A DNA stretch of 33,253 nucleotides from Candidatus Aminicenantota bacterium (GCA_016931595.1 JAFGEN010000196.1:1-33253); one strand, 5' to 3'; positions 17,981 through 25,971 are shown, numbered from the stretch's first letter. Program-made: numbers and translations. Notes: a model not told the origin generated them from the letters alone.

Positions 17981-18550
17981 TCAGTGTCCCGGGAACATCA
18001 GCTCCTCGATATCTCCGGCCAGGAGATGAAGCAGGAACAGATGAATTTCCTGGATGCGGGGGGTTTCCGAAGAGGGGACGTCAAGCAGGATGTCGGCCAG
18101 CGGCGCACTCTTTCCCCCGCTCCATCCGGTGAGAACGATCGTCACCAGGCCCTGCTCTTTGGCCGTCTTCAGGGCTTCAAGGACGTTGGGGGAATTGCCG
18201 CTCGTCGTCAAGCCGAGGGCGATGTCCCCCACGTCGCCGAGAGCCTCGATTTGGCGGCTGAAGACCGCGTCGTATGAAATGTCGTTTCCGATGCAGGTTA
18301 AAACCGAGGTATCCGTGGAAAGGGTCACAGCCCGAAGAGCCGGCCGGGGCTTGAGAAACTTATTGACCAGCTCGGCGACGAAATGCTGGGCCTCGGCCGC
18401 GCTGCCGCCGTTTCCAAAGGCCAGGATTTTCCGCCCGCTCCTCAGGGCCCCGAGGCAGGCTTCGACGGCCCGGCCGTAGGCTTCCCCCCGGGTGGCGAAA
18501 AATTCATCCAGAAGACGGCTCCATTCCTTGGCGATGAGTCGGTGATCCAT
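17981..18550 (-). CDS. gmhA: Phosphoheptose isomerase-like SIS-domain protein
   Basis: A 189-aa SIS-fold protein matching sedoheptulose-7-phosphate isomerase, the first step of ADP-heptose synthesis for the LPS core. It shows the sugar-phosphate site KILAFGNGGSAAEAQHFVAEL (with the catalytic-type Glu), then LSTDTSVLTCIGND, LTTSGNSPNVLEALKTA and the C-terminal EIHLFLLHLLAGDIEEL, which carries the conserved His. ATG 18550 is preferred because AAGGAGG lies 6 nt upstream. Another in-frame ATG at 18571 overlaps the plsC stop as ATGA and would give seven more residues. It is cotranscribed with plsC. Other heptose genes are not in the window, so it could act on a different sugar phosphate. Confidence 0.88.
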   Translation of the reverse strand: MDHRLIAKEWSRLLDEFFATRGEAYGRAVEACLGALRSGRKILAFGNGGSAAEAQHFVAELVNKFLKPRPALRAVTLSTDTSVLTCIGNDISYDAVFSRQIEALGDVGDIALGLTTSGNSPNVLEALKTAKEQGLVTIVLTGWSGGKSAPLADILLDVPSSETPRIQEIHLFLLHLLAGDIEELMFPGH

Positions 18551-18567
18551 GATTCCTTCCTCCTTCC

Positions 18568-19269
18568 TCATTCCGGGACGAGGGCAATCCGTTCCCGGAC
18601 GGCGTTCATCCAGGCCGTTAGGTCCGCCGTCTTTTCGTCAGGAGCGGGGACCGTCGGATGGAAAACGACCCGGATCCTTCCCCTTCGGGGGATCAGACAG
18701 CCTTTCGGCATCAACTCGAACGACCCCCGTATCGATATCGGAACGATTGGAACACCGGCTTCCCGGGCCAGGAAAAATCCTCCACGGCGGAAAGGCCCAA
18801 GCGTCCCGGTCCGGCTGCGGGTTCCCTCCGGAAAAATCAGAAATGAATATCCCCGCGTCCTGATCATCCTCGCCGCTTCGGCGATCGCGGTCCGGCCGCC
18901 GTTGGTTCCCTTCCGGTCCACCGGAACGAACCCCGTATGCCTCATTCCCAAACCCGCCACAGGGATGCGAAAAATGGATTTTTTCATGATGACCCGGACG
19001 GGACGGCGGATGGCCAGAAAGAGGGCCGGACCGTCGAGCAGGCTCAGATGGTTGGACATGAAAACGCACGGCCCGGCCTCTTCTTCGCCGCCGTCCCCTT
19101 CGACTTCGAGCCGGAGTCCGAGAATCGTCCGGCTCGCCTTCATCGTCCATTTCCCGACCCCGAGAAGCGGCTCGCGAAAACGGAACAATACGGCCAGAAA
19201 AACGACTGGAATGGCGCAGACGATGACCGCGGCATAAAGCAGAAGCACGACCGCCGTTCGAAGGATCAT
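18568..19269 (-). CDS. plsC: 1-acyl-sn-glycerol-3-phosphate acyltransferase
   Basis: A 233-aa membrane-associated acyltransferase that makes phosphatidic acid from lysophosphatidic acid. An N-terminal hydrophobic helix (residues 3-28) is followed by the PlsC blocks: block I FMSNHLSLLDGPALF (HX4D, His74/Asp79), block II GMRHTGFVPVDRKG, block III SFLIFPEGTRSRTGTLGPFRRGGF and block IV GVPIVPISIRGS. ATG 19269 is chosen over an in-frame ATG at 19317 because TATAAT sits between them, 7 nt upstream of 19269, and because the extra residues do not resemble the family. It is the first gene of a two-gene plsC-gmhA unit. Confidence 0.93.
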   Translation of the reverse strand: MILRTAVVLLLYAAVIVCAIPVVFLAVLFRFREPLLGVGKWTMKASRTILGLRLEVEGDGGEEEAGPCVFMSNHLSLLDGPALFLAIRRPVRVIMKKSIFRIPVAGLGMRHTGFVPVDRKGTNGGRTAIAEAARMIRTRGYSFLIFPEGTRSRTGTLGPFRRGGFFLAREAGVPIVPISIRGSFELMPKGCLIPRRGRIRVVFHPTVPAPDEKTADLTAWMNAVRERIALVPE

Positions 19270-19276
19270 CGGGCGG

Positions 19277-19282
19277 ATTATA
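19277..19282 (-). promoter_or_regulatory. -10 box for plsC-gmhA
   Basis: Perfect TATAAT on the minus strand, ending 7 nt before ATG 19269. Only a poor -35 (TTATCC, 18-nt spacer) is visible. No Shine-Dalgarno sequence lies between box and start, so the mRNA is probably leaderless. Confidence 0.55.
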
Positions 19283-19317
19283 CCCCATTCGGCGGGAAGG
19301 GGATAACCATGGCGCAA

Positions 19318-19347
19318 GGCGGCGCGGGGGAGGGACCCCGCGCCGCC
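19318..19347 (-). repeat. Hairpin downstream of the second pilin gene
   Basis: GGCGGCGCGGGG (19318-19329) and CCCCGCGCCGCC (19336-19347) form a 12-bp perfect stem 25 nt after the pilin stop. There is no T-run on the minus strand after it. It shares the GCGGCGCGGGG core with the terminator of the other pilin. It may protect the 3' end or terminate weakly. Confidence 0.7.
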
Positions 19348-19372
19348 TGCTTCCGAAGCGAGGAAGAGAACG

Positions 19373-19903
19373 TTATGTTCCCGTCGATCCGGCCCGCGGG
19401 CCTCGAATGAAGCCTCCGTTGAAATTGATGATATCCTTGTCGAAATCGCCCGTCGAAGAGATCGAATAAAGCCCGCCTCCGGGCAAGGCGGAGTTATAAG
19501 TCCAGGTCTCGACCGATTTGTCCCGGCCGTAGGAAGCGACCAGGAAATCGTCCATGCCGGACCCCGAGATCCCGTACTGCCCGTCGCAGTTGGAGCCCGT
19601 AAAAATCATGAACGGCTGGCCCCACTGGTCGGACGTGGGAATCGCTTTCAGGTAAAGCGGGGACAAGGCCGCGATCAAGGTTCCGGTCAAGGCCCCGTTT
19701 GAGACGGGAGGAGTCGCTTTCTCGCTGATATAGCCGGCGATGGCCGAGGCGATCACGTTGATATCCTTCTGGGTTCCCCGGATCTTCGCCTTCTGCAGGG
19801 CCGTCATCGCGTTGGGGATGAGAAGCGCGGCCAGGATGCCGATGATCGCGACGACGATGAGAAGCTCGATCAAGCTGAAACCGTTTTCTTTCTTTATGAC
19901 CAT
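19373..19903 (-). CDS. Type IV pilin-like protein (second tandem copy)
   Basis: A 176-aa prepilin. Leader MVIKKENG is followed by the processing site G|FSLIE and the hydrophobic assembly helix (LLIVVAIIGILAALLIPNA), with the conserved Glu at mature position 5. The globular part holds PTSDQWGQPFMIFTG and YSISSTGDFDKDIINFNGGF, reminiscent of major pseudopilins and short pilins. A lone Cys occurs in SNCDGQYG, so no disulphide loop forms. ATG 19903 is chosen because GCGAGGG precedes it and because the longer in-frame start (19966) lies upstream of the sigma-54 transcription start. The first 42 residues from the processing site are identical to the neighbouring pilin, after which the two diverge. 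It is transcribed from its own sigma-54 promoter. Confidence 0.92.
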   Translation of the reverse strand: MVIKKENGFSLIELLIVVAIIGILAALLIPNAMTALQKAKIRGTQKDINVIASAIAGYISEKATPPVSNGALTGTLIAALSPLYLKAIPTSDQWGQPFMIFTGSNCDGQYGISGSGMDDFLVASYGRDKSVETWTYNSALPGGGLYSISSTGDFDKDIINFNGGFIRGPRAGSTGT

Positions 19904-19944
19904 TGTACCCTCGCCGTGTTGGTTTTTCACCCGGAGATAGTCAG

Positions 19945-19960
19945 TGCAAAAAACATGCCA
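19945..19960 (-). promoter_or_regulatory. Sigma-54 promoter of the second pilin
   Basis: Minus strand TGGCATG-TTTT-TTGCA. This is a near-perfect -24/-12 element with the required 10 bp between GG and GC. The start point should be near 19933, giving a leader of about 30 nt. Confidence 0.88.
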
Positions 19961-20052
19961 GAACAAGAAGGTCTCATTCTTGTAACATATAGTAGATATT
20001 GGAAATAACGATCAATAATTTTCAATCAGACCGGCGCCTGCCCTTACGATTT

Positions 20053-20065
20053 GACAGTATTTGTC
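20053..20065. promoter_or_regulatory. Candidate PilR upstream activation site for the second pilin
   Basis: GACA-GTATT-TGTC is an inverted repeat with 5-bp spacing, about 100 bp upstream of the -24 element at 19945-19960. It matches the inverted repeat at the pilB promoter in 12 of 13 bases. TGTC is the half-site reported for PilR in Pseudomonas. Confidence 0.5.
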
Positions 20066-20133
20066 GTTGCCTGATTCTTTGGGAACCGATTCCCCGTCTC
20101 CGGCAACCGGTTCAACAAACCCGGATGATGCAC

Positions 20134-20169
20134 AAAAAAAAGCGGCGCGGGGAAACCCCGCGCCGCTTT
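20134..20169 (-). terminator. Rho-independent terminator of the first pilin
   Basis: On the minus strand AAAGCGGCGCGGGG, a TTT loop, then CCCCGCGCCGC followed by a run of T. The stem is 11 perfect G/C pairs plus three A-T pairs. It lies about 20 nt after the pilin stop and insulates it from the next pilin unit. Confidence 0.93.
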
Positions 20170-20189
20170 GGAACTGCGGTTAACTCAGA

Positions 20190-20714
20190 TCAGGAACCGG
20201 TGGCGCCCGCCCGCGGTCCGCGGATGAACACGCCGTTATAGTTGATCAAATCTTTGTCGAAATCGGCCGTGGCTCCGATCGAATAAAGACCGGCGTCCGG
20301 ATTGGTCGCGCTATAGGTCCAGCTTTCAACCGTTTTGTTCCGCCCGTAGGATGAGACCAGATAGTCATCCGAGGCGGCTCCGGTGATTCCATACACGGTG
20401 ACGTTGGCGCCGGTGTAGACCATGAACGGCTGACCCCACTGATCGGACGTCGGGAGGACCTTCATGTAAAGCGGGGACAGGGCCGCCTTGACGGTATTGT
20501 CGACCGCTCCATTGGCTACAAAGGGCACGGACTTGTCCGCGATGTAGTCGGTGATCCCGGTGGCGATCGAATTGATGTCCTTCTGCGTTCCCCGGATCTT
20601 GGCCTTCTGCAAGGCCGTCATCGCGTTGGGGATGAGCAGGGCCGCCAGGATCCCGATGATCGCCACAACGATCAGCAGCTCGATCAGGCTGAACCCTTTA
20701 CGATTCTTAAGCAT
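20190..20714 (-). CDS. pilA: Type IV pilin-like protein (first tandem copy, next to pilR)
   Basis: A 174-aa prepilin with short leader MLKNRKG, cleavage site G|FSLIE and assembly helix identical to its neighbour. The globular domain contains PTSDQWGQPFMVYTG, ASDDYLVSSYGRNKTVESW and LYSIGATADFDKDLINYNG, and no cysteine. ATG 20714 is preceded by AGGAGG at ideal spacing; an in-frame ATG at 20747 would give an unusually long leader. It has its own sigma-54 promoter and strong terminator, directly after pilR. It is probably the main pilus subunit because of its strong expression signals, but either copy could be. The symbol is assigned by position and family. Confidence 0.92.
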   Translation of the reverse strand: MLKNRKGFSLIELLIVVAIIGILAALLIPNAMTALQKAKIRGTQKDINSIATGITDYIADKSVPFVANGAVDNTVKAALSPLYMKVLPTSDQWGQPFMVYTGANVTVYGITGAASDDYLVSSYGRNKTVESWTYSATNPDAGLYSIGATADFDKDLINYNGVFIRGPRAGATGS

Positions 20715-20786
20715 TTGAACCTCCTGCTTCCTGGCGGTTTGCTTCAACCGTCGGAGCGATTTTAATTTCTCGGACGATTATATATT

Positions 20787-20802
20787 AGCAAAATGCATGC
20801 CA
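20787..20802 (-). promoter_or_regulatory. Sigma-54 promoter of the first pilin
   Basis: Minus strand TGGCATG-CATT-TTGCT, a near-perfect -24/-12 element with correct GG-to-GC spacing. The start point should be near 20775, giving a leader of about 60 nt that ends in AGGAGG. Confidence 0.9.
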
Positions 20803-20875
20803 ACACATATCTTGATTTAACTTATTGAATATAAAGAAAATAATTAATAATGAGATTGGTTATAGAGAGAATAAA

Positions 20876-20912
20876 GTGACGCATATTGTCTATATGCGAC
20901 GCATTTTGTCAC
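20876..20912. promoter_or_regulatory. Candidate PilR upstream activation site, two 13-bp repeats 20 bp apart
   Basis: GACGCATATTGTC (20878-20890) and GACGCATTTTGTC (20898-20910) differ at one base and start exactly 20 bp apart, about two helical turns. Overlapping palindromes are present: CGCATAT/ATATGCG and ATGCG-A-CGCAT. The block lies just past the pilR stop, centred about 95 bp upstream of the pilin -24 element, where enhancer sites for sigma-54 activators usually sit. Confidence 0.6.
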
Positions 20913-22336
20913 AGCTCTGTCGGTTCAGGGGGCAAATCCCTACTATCGCCCCTTGGCTCGACTCCCCGGACTGGTTTGATCTCATATTTTTTGATCAGGT
21001 AACGCAAGGACCGGTAGCTCACCCCGAGGAGTTCAGCCATTCGGCGCATATTGCCAGCGGCCGCCCCCGCGGCTTCCTGGATATAGGCTTTGGCTACCTT
21101 GTCCAAATGGGTTTCAAGATTGAAGCCCGGAATCAGGGCCGGACTTCCCATGGCCGGAAGAGCCCCGGCGTTGACGATATCGGAAGGGAGGCTCCCCATG
21201 GTGATCGTCTCCCGTTCCTCCACTGCGCACATTCTCTCGACGACGTTCTCCAGTTCCCGGACATTGCCTGGCCAGGAATAGTTCATCAGGGCCGAGACGA
21301 CATCGGGCGTCATCCGCTTGACCTTGCGGCCCATTTTTTCGCAGTGTTTCCGGAGGAAGTGCTGGACCAGGACCGGAATGTCCTCCGTCCGCTTCCGCAA
21401 GGCCGGCATATCGACCGAGATGACGTTCAGCCGGTAGAACAGCTCCTCGCGGAACTTGCCCTCCTCGATCCGCTTGCGGAGGTTCTGGTTGGTCGCGGCG
21501 ATGACGCGCACGTCCACGGCGATTTCCTCGTTGCCCCCGACCCGGCGGATCGTCCTCTCCTGAAGAACCCGGAAGAGCTTCACCTGGGTCCAGGGCGACG
21601 TTTCCCCGACTTCGTCCAGAAAGATCGTCCCGGCCGAGGCCGTTTCGAACATGCCCTTTTTATCCGACACGGCCCCCGTAAACGACCCCTTCATGTGTCC
21701 GAACAGCTCGCTTTCCAGGAGGTTCTCCGGGAGGGCGGCGCAATTGATGGAAACGAAGGCCCGCTCCTTCCGCCGGCTGTTGGCATGGATCGCCCGGGCG
21801 GCCAGCTCCTTTCCGGTCCCGCTTTCCCCGGTGATCAGGACGGTGGAGTCCGTCGAGGCCACCTTCTCGATGAGTCCGTACACCTCCCGCATCGCCCGGC
21901 TCTTTCCGATCATGTTCTCGAAGCTGGATTCCTCGCGGAAGGTCTGCTTGAGAATCCGGTTTTCCTCGAGCAGCCGACGGTGTTCGAGACCGTTGGCCAC
22001 CAGGATCTTCAGCTCATCGATGTCGAACGGCTTGGTCAGGTAATCCAGGGCGCCCAGGCGAAGGGCCTCGACGGCCTGCTTGACGCTGGCATAGGCGGTG
22101 ATCATAATCGCCGGGACGGTCGGCTTGGCCTCCTTGAGACGCCGGAGCACGTCCATTCCGTCGACTTGGGGCATTTTGATGTCGCAGATCAGGAGGTCGA
22201 TGTCTTTCTGTTCGATGTCCTCGAATACGCTCGGAGCGCCCGGGTTGGACAGGACGGCGTATCCTTCCTTCTTCAGGACGACGGTCAACAGCTCGACGAT
22301 CGACCGTTCGTCGTCGACGATCAGAACCGTGTTCAT
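20909..22336 (-). CDS. pilR: Sigma-54-dependent response regulator PilR
   Basis: A 475-aa NtrC-type regulator that activates pilin transcription with RNA polymerase-sigma-54. The receiver domain (1-120) has phosphorylatable Asp52 in DLLICDIKMPQVDG and a TAYAS/TKPF pair. The AAA+ domain (about 140-375) has Walker A GESGTGKE (170-177), the sigma-54-contacting loop as GSFTGA (217-222; usual form GAFTGA, with the key Phe and Thr kept), GTIFLDEVGE as Walker B, and arginine-finger-region sequence NYSWPGNVRELENVV. The C-terminal Fis-type helix-turn-helix is MRRMAELLGVSYRSLRYLIKKY. Its start overlaps pilS by 4 nt. The two pilin genes downstream have sigma-54 promoters, so they are the obvious targets. 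Confidence 0.96.
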   Translation of the reverse strand: MNTVLIVDDERSIVELLTVVLKKEGYAVLSNPGAPSVFEDIEQKDIDLLICDIKMPQVDGMDVLRRLKEAKPTVPAIMITAYASVKQAVEALRLGALDYLTKPFDIDELKILVANGLEHRRLLEENRILKQTFREESSFENMIGKSRAMREVYGLIEKVASTDSTVLITGESGTGKELAARAIHANSRRKERAFVSINCAALPENLLESELFGHMKGSFTGAVSDKKGMFETASAGTIFLDEVGETSPWTQVKLFRVLQERTIRRVGGNEEIAVDVRVIAATNQNLRKRIEEGKFREELFYRLNVISVDMPALRKRTEDIPVLVQHFLRKHCEKMGRKVKRMTPDVVSALMNYSWPGNVRELENVVERMCAVEERETITMGSLPSDIVNAGALPAMGSPALIPGFNLETHLDKVAKAYIQEAAGAAAGNMRRMAELLGVSYRSLRYLIKKYEIKPVRGVEPRGDSRDLPPEPTEL

Positions 22337-23628
22337 CGGCTTCCGGCCTCCCTTCCTTCGCCCCCGGACGGGGGGAATTCCCTGTACGGCAGGGTGATCA
22401 GGACTTCGGTTCCGACATGCGGCTCGGATTGAACCGCGATGTTCCCCGCGTAGCTGTCGAGGATCTGCCGGACCACGGCCATGCCCAGGCCGCGGCCTCC
22501 GTCGAACCGGGTATAGAACGGCTCAAATATTCGGGCTTTCTCCTCGGCCGTCATTCCCCGGCCCGTGTCGATAATTCGAATGGAGAGATCGTTTTTTTTC
22601 GGGCGGCCGAAATCGACTGAAAGTTCGCCCCCCTCGGGCATCGCCTTCAGGGCGTTCCCGATCAGGTTCCAGAAGACCTGCTTGAACTGCCCGGGGCTCC
22701 CGAAATACGTGATGTCGGCCGAGGAATAATTGCCCTTGATCTTGACCAGGTCGGTCAGTTCGCCGCTCATCCGGAGCATCGTCAGCGTTTCGGAGACCGG
22801 CTCGGCCAGTTTGAAGGCGGAATAGGTCTGCTTGCCCGGTCCGGCCATGCTGAGGAACTGCTCGATGGACAGGGAGACCCGCCGTGACTCCTTGACGACG
22901 ATGGCCATCAGGCGGGACTGCTCCTCGTCCAGGGACAGGTCGCCCTGGAGGACCTGGACGGCGCCGGAGATCGCGGCCAGGGGGTTTCGAATCTCGTGTG
23001 CGACAAAGGCCGAAGCCCGGCCGGCGGCCGCTTCCCGCTCCCGAGCCTCGATTGCCTTTTGAGCCGCCGCCAGGGCCGCCCTGGTTTTTCGGAGGCTCGA
23101 GGACAGCTGGGCGACCAGGACCGCGATCACGAAGAAAAGCCCCCAGGCGGTGAAGACTGTATACAGGGTGAACCCGATTCCCGTATCCGGCGCCTGGTCC
23201 GGACGGAAATAAGGAATCCAGCCATAGGCCAGGCTGTCGGCCAGAACCCCGAAGAGAATCGAGGAGAGGGCCGCGGTCAGGAACGCCGCCCGACCTTCCA
23301 GGACAAGGCCGGCGGCGATGATGGAAAAGACGTAAAGAAAATGAAGCTGGCCGCTGATCCCGCCGGAAATATACACCAGGCCGGAGATGACCGCCAGGTC
23401 GACCAGGATCTGGGCGTAGGCCTGGGCCCGGTAATGGGTGTCGAAGAGGAGGAGCAGTAAAAAACCGGCCCCGCTGATAAATTCCGAAATGATCAGGAAA
23501 TAGAACGGAGCCAGGGGAAGAAACGACGACGTGGCCAGTTGGATCACCACGGCCGCGACGAACAGCGAGCTGACGACGACCAGCCGCCCGAGGAGCAGCC
23601 AGCGGACGTTTCGCTTCAGGATCAACAT
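22333..23628 (-). CDS. pilS: Sensor histidine kinase PilS
   Basis: A 431-aa membrane kinase. About six membrane helices (residues 10-175) match the PilS sensor, which in Pseudomonas senses pilin level in the membrane. A short coiled linker (175-205) leads to HisKA with FVAHEIRNPLAAISGAVQVL (phosphorylated His211). The HATPase has N box VFWNLIGNALKAMPEGG, IIDTGRGM, IFEPFYTRFDGGRGLGMAVV and GTEVLITLPY. It pairs with pilR by a 4-nt overlap and follows pilC by 4 nt, so the whole pilBTCSR block reads as one operon. Confidence 0.94.
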   Translation of the reverse strand: MLILKRNVRWLLLGRLVVVSSLFVAAVVIQLATSSFLPLAPFYFLIISEFISGAGFLLLLLFDTHYRAQAYAQILVDLAVISGLVYISGGISGQLHFLYVFSIIAAGLVLEGRAAFLTAALSSILFGVLADSLAYGWIPYFRPDQAPDTGIGFTLYTVFTAWGLFFVIAVLVAQLSSSLRKTRAALAAAQKAIEAREREAAAGRASAFVAHEIRNPLAAISGAVQVLQGDLSLDEEQSRLMAIVVKESRRVSLSIEQFLSMAGPGKQTYSAFKLAEPVSETLTMLRMSGELTDLVKIKGNYSSADITYFGSPGQFKQVFWNLIGNALKAMPEGGELSVDFGRPKKNDLSIRIIDTGRGMTAEEKARIFEPFYTRFDGGRGLGMAVVRQILDSYAGNIAVQSEPHVGTEVLITLPYREFPPSGGEGREAGSR

Positions 23629-23632
23629 CAGA

Positions 23633-24838
23633 TCATTGGATCTGGCCGATCAGGCTGAAGATCGGAAGGTACATGGAGATGACGAGGGTGCCGACGAGGC
23701 CGCCGATGAAGATCATCATGAACGGCTCCATAATGGACAGCAACGACCCGACGGTGGAATCGATTTCGTCGTCGTAGAAGTCCGCCAGCTTGTTGAGCAT
23801 CTTGTCCAGGGTCCCCGTGGCCTCGCCGACGCTGACCATCTGGACCAGCATGAAGGGAAACCTTCCGGTGCTCTTCATCGAGTCGGTCATGCTCCGGCCT
23901 TCGGTCACCTGCTTGCGGACATCCATGACCGTCTTTTCCAGGATGACGTTGCCGGCCGTCGTCGATGTGATCTTGATGGCTTCCAGCATCGAGACGCCGC
24001 CCCCGAGAAGAGTGGCCAGCGTCCGGGTCACCCGGGAAAAGGCGACCTTGGTCATCAACGGGCCGAACAGCGGCAGCTTGAGGATGATGTTGTCGGTCGT
24101 CCACCGCCCGCCTTGGGTTTTCCGGTAATAGCGGAACAAGAAAATCGCCGCGACCACGCCCAGGGCCAGAAAGAGCATGTATTTCTGGACAAAACCGGAC
24201 AGGCTGATCACGCCCGCCGTCAACGAGGGCAGCCGCGCCCCCAGGTCGACGAAGATCTGGGCGAAGATCGGGATGATTTTCCAGAGCATGAAGACGGCGA
24301 TAATGATGGCGAAGACGAAAATGGCGACCGGGTAGGTCATGGCCTGCTTGACCCGGGCTTTCAGCTTGACCGTGTTCTCGGTGTAATCGGCCAGCCGGTT
24401 GAGCATGGTGTCCAGGGTTCCGCTCTGCTCGCCCGAGGCGATCAGGTTGCAGAACAGGTCGTCGAACACCTTGGGGAATTTCCGCAGGCCTTGGTCCAGG
24501 CTCGAACCGGCCTCGACGTCGGAACGAACCTGGGTGATGACCCGCTTGAAATACGGATTACGGGTCTGCTCGGCCATGATATTGAGGCCCTGGATGAGGG
24601 GCAGCTCGGCGTCGATCAAGACGGACATCTGCCGGGAAAACACGGCCAGCTCCTTCGTCTTGACCTTCTCCCGCTTGAGAAACGGAATATTGAGACCGCC
24701 CCGGACCGGAGAGACACTGTCGACCTTGATCTGCTCCCGCTGGAGCAGCCGGGTCAATTCCTCGGCGCTGGCCGCAACCCGTTGGCCGTCGACCATATCG
24801 CCGAATTTGTTGGTGCCCTTCCAAGAATAGACCGGCAT
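23633..24838 (-). CDS. pilC: Type IV pilus inner-membrane platform protein PilC
   Basis: A 401-aa T2SSF-family protein that forms the inner-membrane platform coupling the cytoplasmic motors to pilin polymerisation. The N-terminus MPVYSWKGTNKFGDMVDG is typical. Two homologous T2SSF domains follow: about 65-190 (FSRQMSVLIDAELPLIQGLNIM... VFDDLFCNLIASGEQSGTLDTML) and about 270-395 (FSRVTRTLATLLGGGVSMLEAIK... PFMLVQMVSVGEATGTLDKMLNKLADFY). Membrane helices lie near 168-190, 218-240 and 370-395. It is preceded by pilT with an 18-nt gap, and GAAGGAGCG precedes the ATG. Confidence 0.96.
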   Translation of the reverse strand: MPVYSWKGTNKFGDMVDGQRVAASAEELTRLLQREQIKVDSVSPVRGGLNIPFLKREKVKTKELAVFSRQMSVLIDAELPLIQGLNIMAEQTRNPYFKRVITQVRSDVEAGSSLDQGLRKFPKVFDDLFCNLIASGEQSGTLDTMLNRLADYTENTVKLKARVKQAMTYPVAIFVFAIIIAVFMLWKIIPIFAQIFVDLGARLPSLTAGVISLSGFVQKYMLFLALGVVAAIFLFRYYRKTQGGRWTTDNIILKLPLFGPLMTKVAFSRVTRTLATLLGGGVSMLEAIKITSTTAGNVILEKTVMDVRKQVTEGRSMTDSMKSTGRFPFMLVQMVSVGEATGTLDKMLNKLADFYDDEIDSTVGSLLSIMEPFMMIFIGGLVGTLVISMYLPIFSLIGQIQ

Positions 24839-24856
24839 GGGAACGCTCCTTCAGGT

Positions 24857-25954
24857 TCAGCGCTTGACGGTCGTGGCCACCCCGGCCCCCCGGCGCTGGA
24901 TGAGGTCGGTCAGCTCTTCCGGGTTGGACGTGGCCATCATAGCCGTATCGAGGGTGATCATCTTGCGGTAGTAGAGGTCGCAGAGGTTCTGGTTGAACGT
25001 CAGCATCCCAAACTTCTCCTGGCCAAGCTGCATCTGGGAGTAGATCTGGTGGATCTTGTTCTCCCGGATCAGGTTGCGAACGGCCGGATTCGGGATCAGA
25101 ATCTCCATGGCCAGGACCCGGCCTTTGCCGTCGGCCCGGGGCAGGAGCGACTGGCAGAGAACGCCCTCCAGGGACATCGAGAGCATGACCCGGGCCTGGG
25201 CCTGGTACTGGGGGGGGAAGATATCGATGATCCGGGAAATCGTTTCGGGAGCCGAATTCGTGTGGAGCGTGGAAAAGGTCAAATGCCCCGTCTCGGCCAC
25301 CCGGAGCGTCATCTCGACCGTCTCCTGGTCGCGCATCTCGCCGACCAGGACAACGTCGGGGTCTTCCCGGAGGACGGAACGGAGGGCGTTGTTGTAGGAC
25401 AGGGTGTCGGCGTGGAGCTCGCGCTGGTTGATCAGGGCCTTCTTGGGAGTGAAGAAATATTCGATCGGGTCTTCGATGGTGACGATATGAACAGGCCGCT
25501 CGGTATTGACATGATCGATCATGCAGGCCAGGGTCGTCGATTTGCCGCTCCCGGTGGGGCCGGTCACCAGGATCAATCCGCGCGGCAGGAAGCAGAGTTG
25601 GGCGATCCGGGCCGGGATCCCCAGCCGCTGGAAGCTCCACATCGAGGGGAGGAAACGCCGGATGGCCGCGGCCACTCCGCCTTTCTGCATGAACACATTG
25701 GCCCGGAACCGTCCGAGGTCTTTGACCCCGAAGGAGAGGTCGAGCTCGAGTTTCTCCTCGAAGAGCTTTTTCTGCTTATCGGTCAGGATGCTGTAGATGA
25801 GGTGCTTGGTCTCGGTCGGAGACAGGGGCGGATGGTCGATCGACTTCAACTCTCCATAGATCCGAATCCGCGGGGGGATGTAGGTCGACAAATGGAGATC
25901 ACTGGCGTCGGAGTCGACCGCCAGCCTCAACAGCTCGTGCATCGTCATGGGCAT
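24857..25954 (-). CDS. pilT: Type IV pilus retraction ATPase PilT
   Basis: A 365-aa hexameric ATPase that disassembles the pilus, powering twitching and DNA uptake. An N-terminal PAS-like domain (1-100) contains SDASDLHLSTYIPPRIRI. Walker A is TGPTGSGKST (132-140), the Asp box is TIEDPIEYFF, Walker B is DVVLVGEMRDQETV, and the His box is TGHLTFSTLHTNSA. The retraction signature is present as PNPAVRNLIRENKIHQIYSQMQ (PilT AIRNLIRE-type motif), which separates it from PilB. The C-terminal tail is basic. The ATG at 25954 is followed by another in-frame ATG (MPMTM); GGAGAAGAG is the ribosome site. Confidence 0.96.
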   Translation of the reverse strand: MPMTMHELLRLAVDSDASDLHLSTYIPPRIRIYGELKSIDHPPLSPTETKHLIYSILTDKQKKLFEEKLELDLSFGVKDLGRFRANVFMQKGGVAAAIRRFLPSMWSFQRLGIPARIAQLCFLPRGLILVTGPTGSGKSTTLACMIDHVNTERPVHIVTIEDPIEYFFTPKKALINQRELHADTLSYNNALRSVLREDPDVVLVGEMRDQETVEMTLRVAETGHLTFSTLHTNSAPETISRIIDIFPPQYQAQARVMLSMSLEGVLCQSLLPRADGKGRVLAMEILIPNPAVRNLIRENKIHQIYSQMQLGQEKFGMLTFNQNLCDLYYRKMITLDTAMMATSNPEELTDLIQRRGAGVATTVKR

Positions 25955-25971
25955 GTCTCTTCTCCAGGAAT

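Noticed and set aside
17963-17992. CCGGGAC...GTCCCGG inverted repeat between the fusion gene and gmhA as a bidirectional terminator
   Set aside because: Only 7 bp with a 16-nt loop, no T-run, and it extends into the gmhA coding end. Not convincing.
19904-19966. Longer pilin start at 19966
   Set aside because: The ATG lies upstream of the transcription start predicted by the sigma-54 promoter, and the shorter start gives a normal prepilin leader with a ribosome site.
20052-20057. TTGACA upstream of the second pilin as a plus-strand -35 box
   Set aside because: No -10 at the right distance and no plus-strand gene downstream. It is better explained as part of the GACA-N5-TGTC operator.
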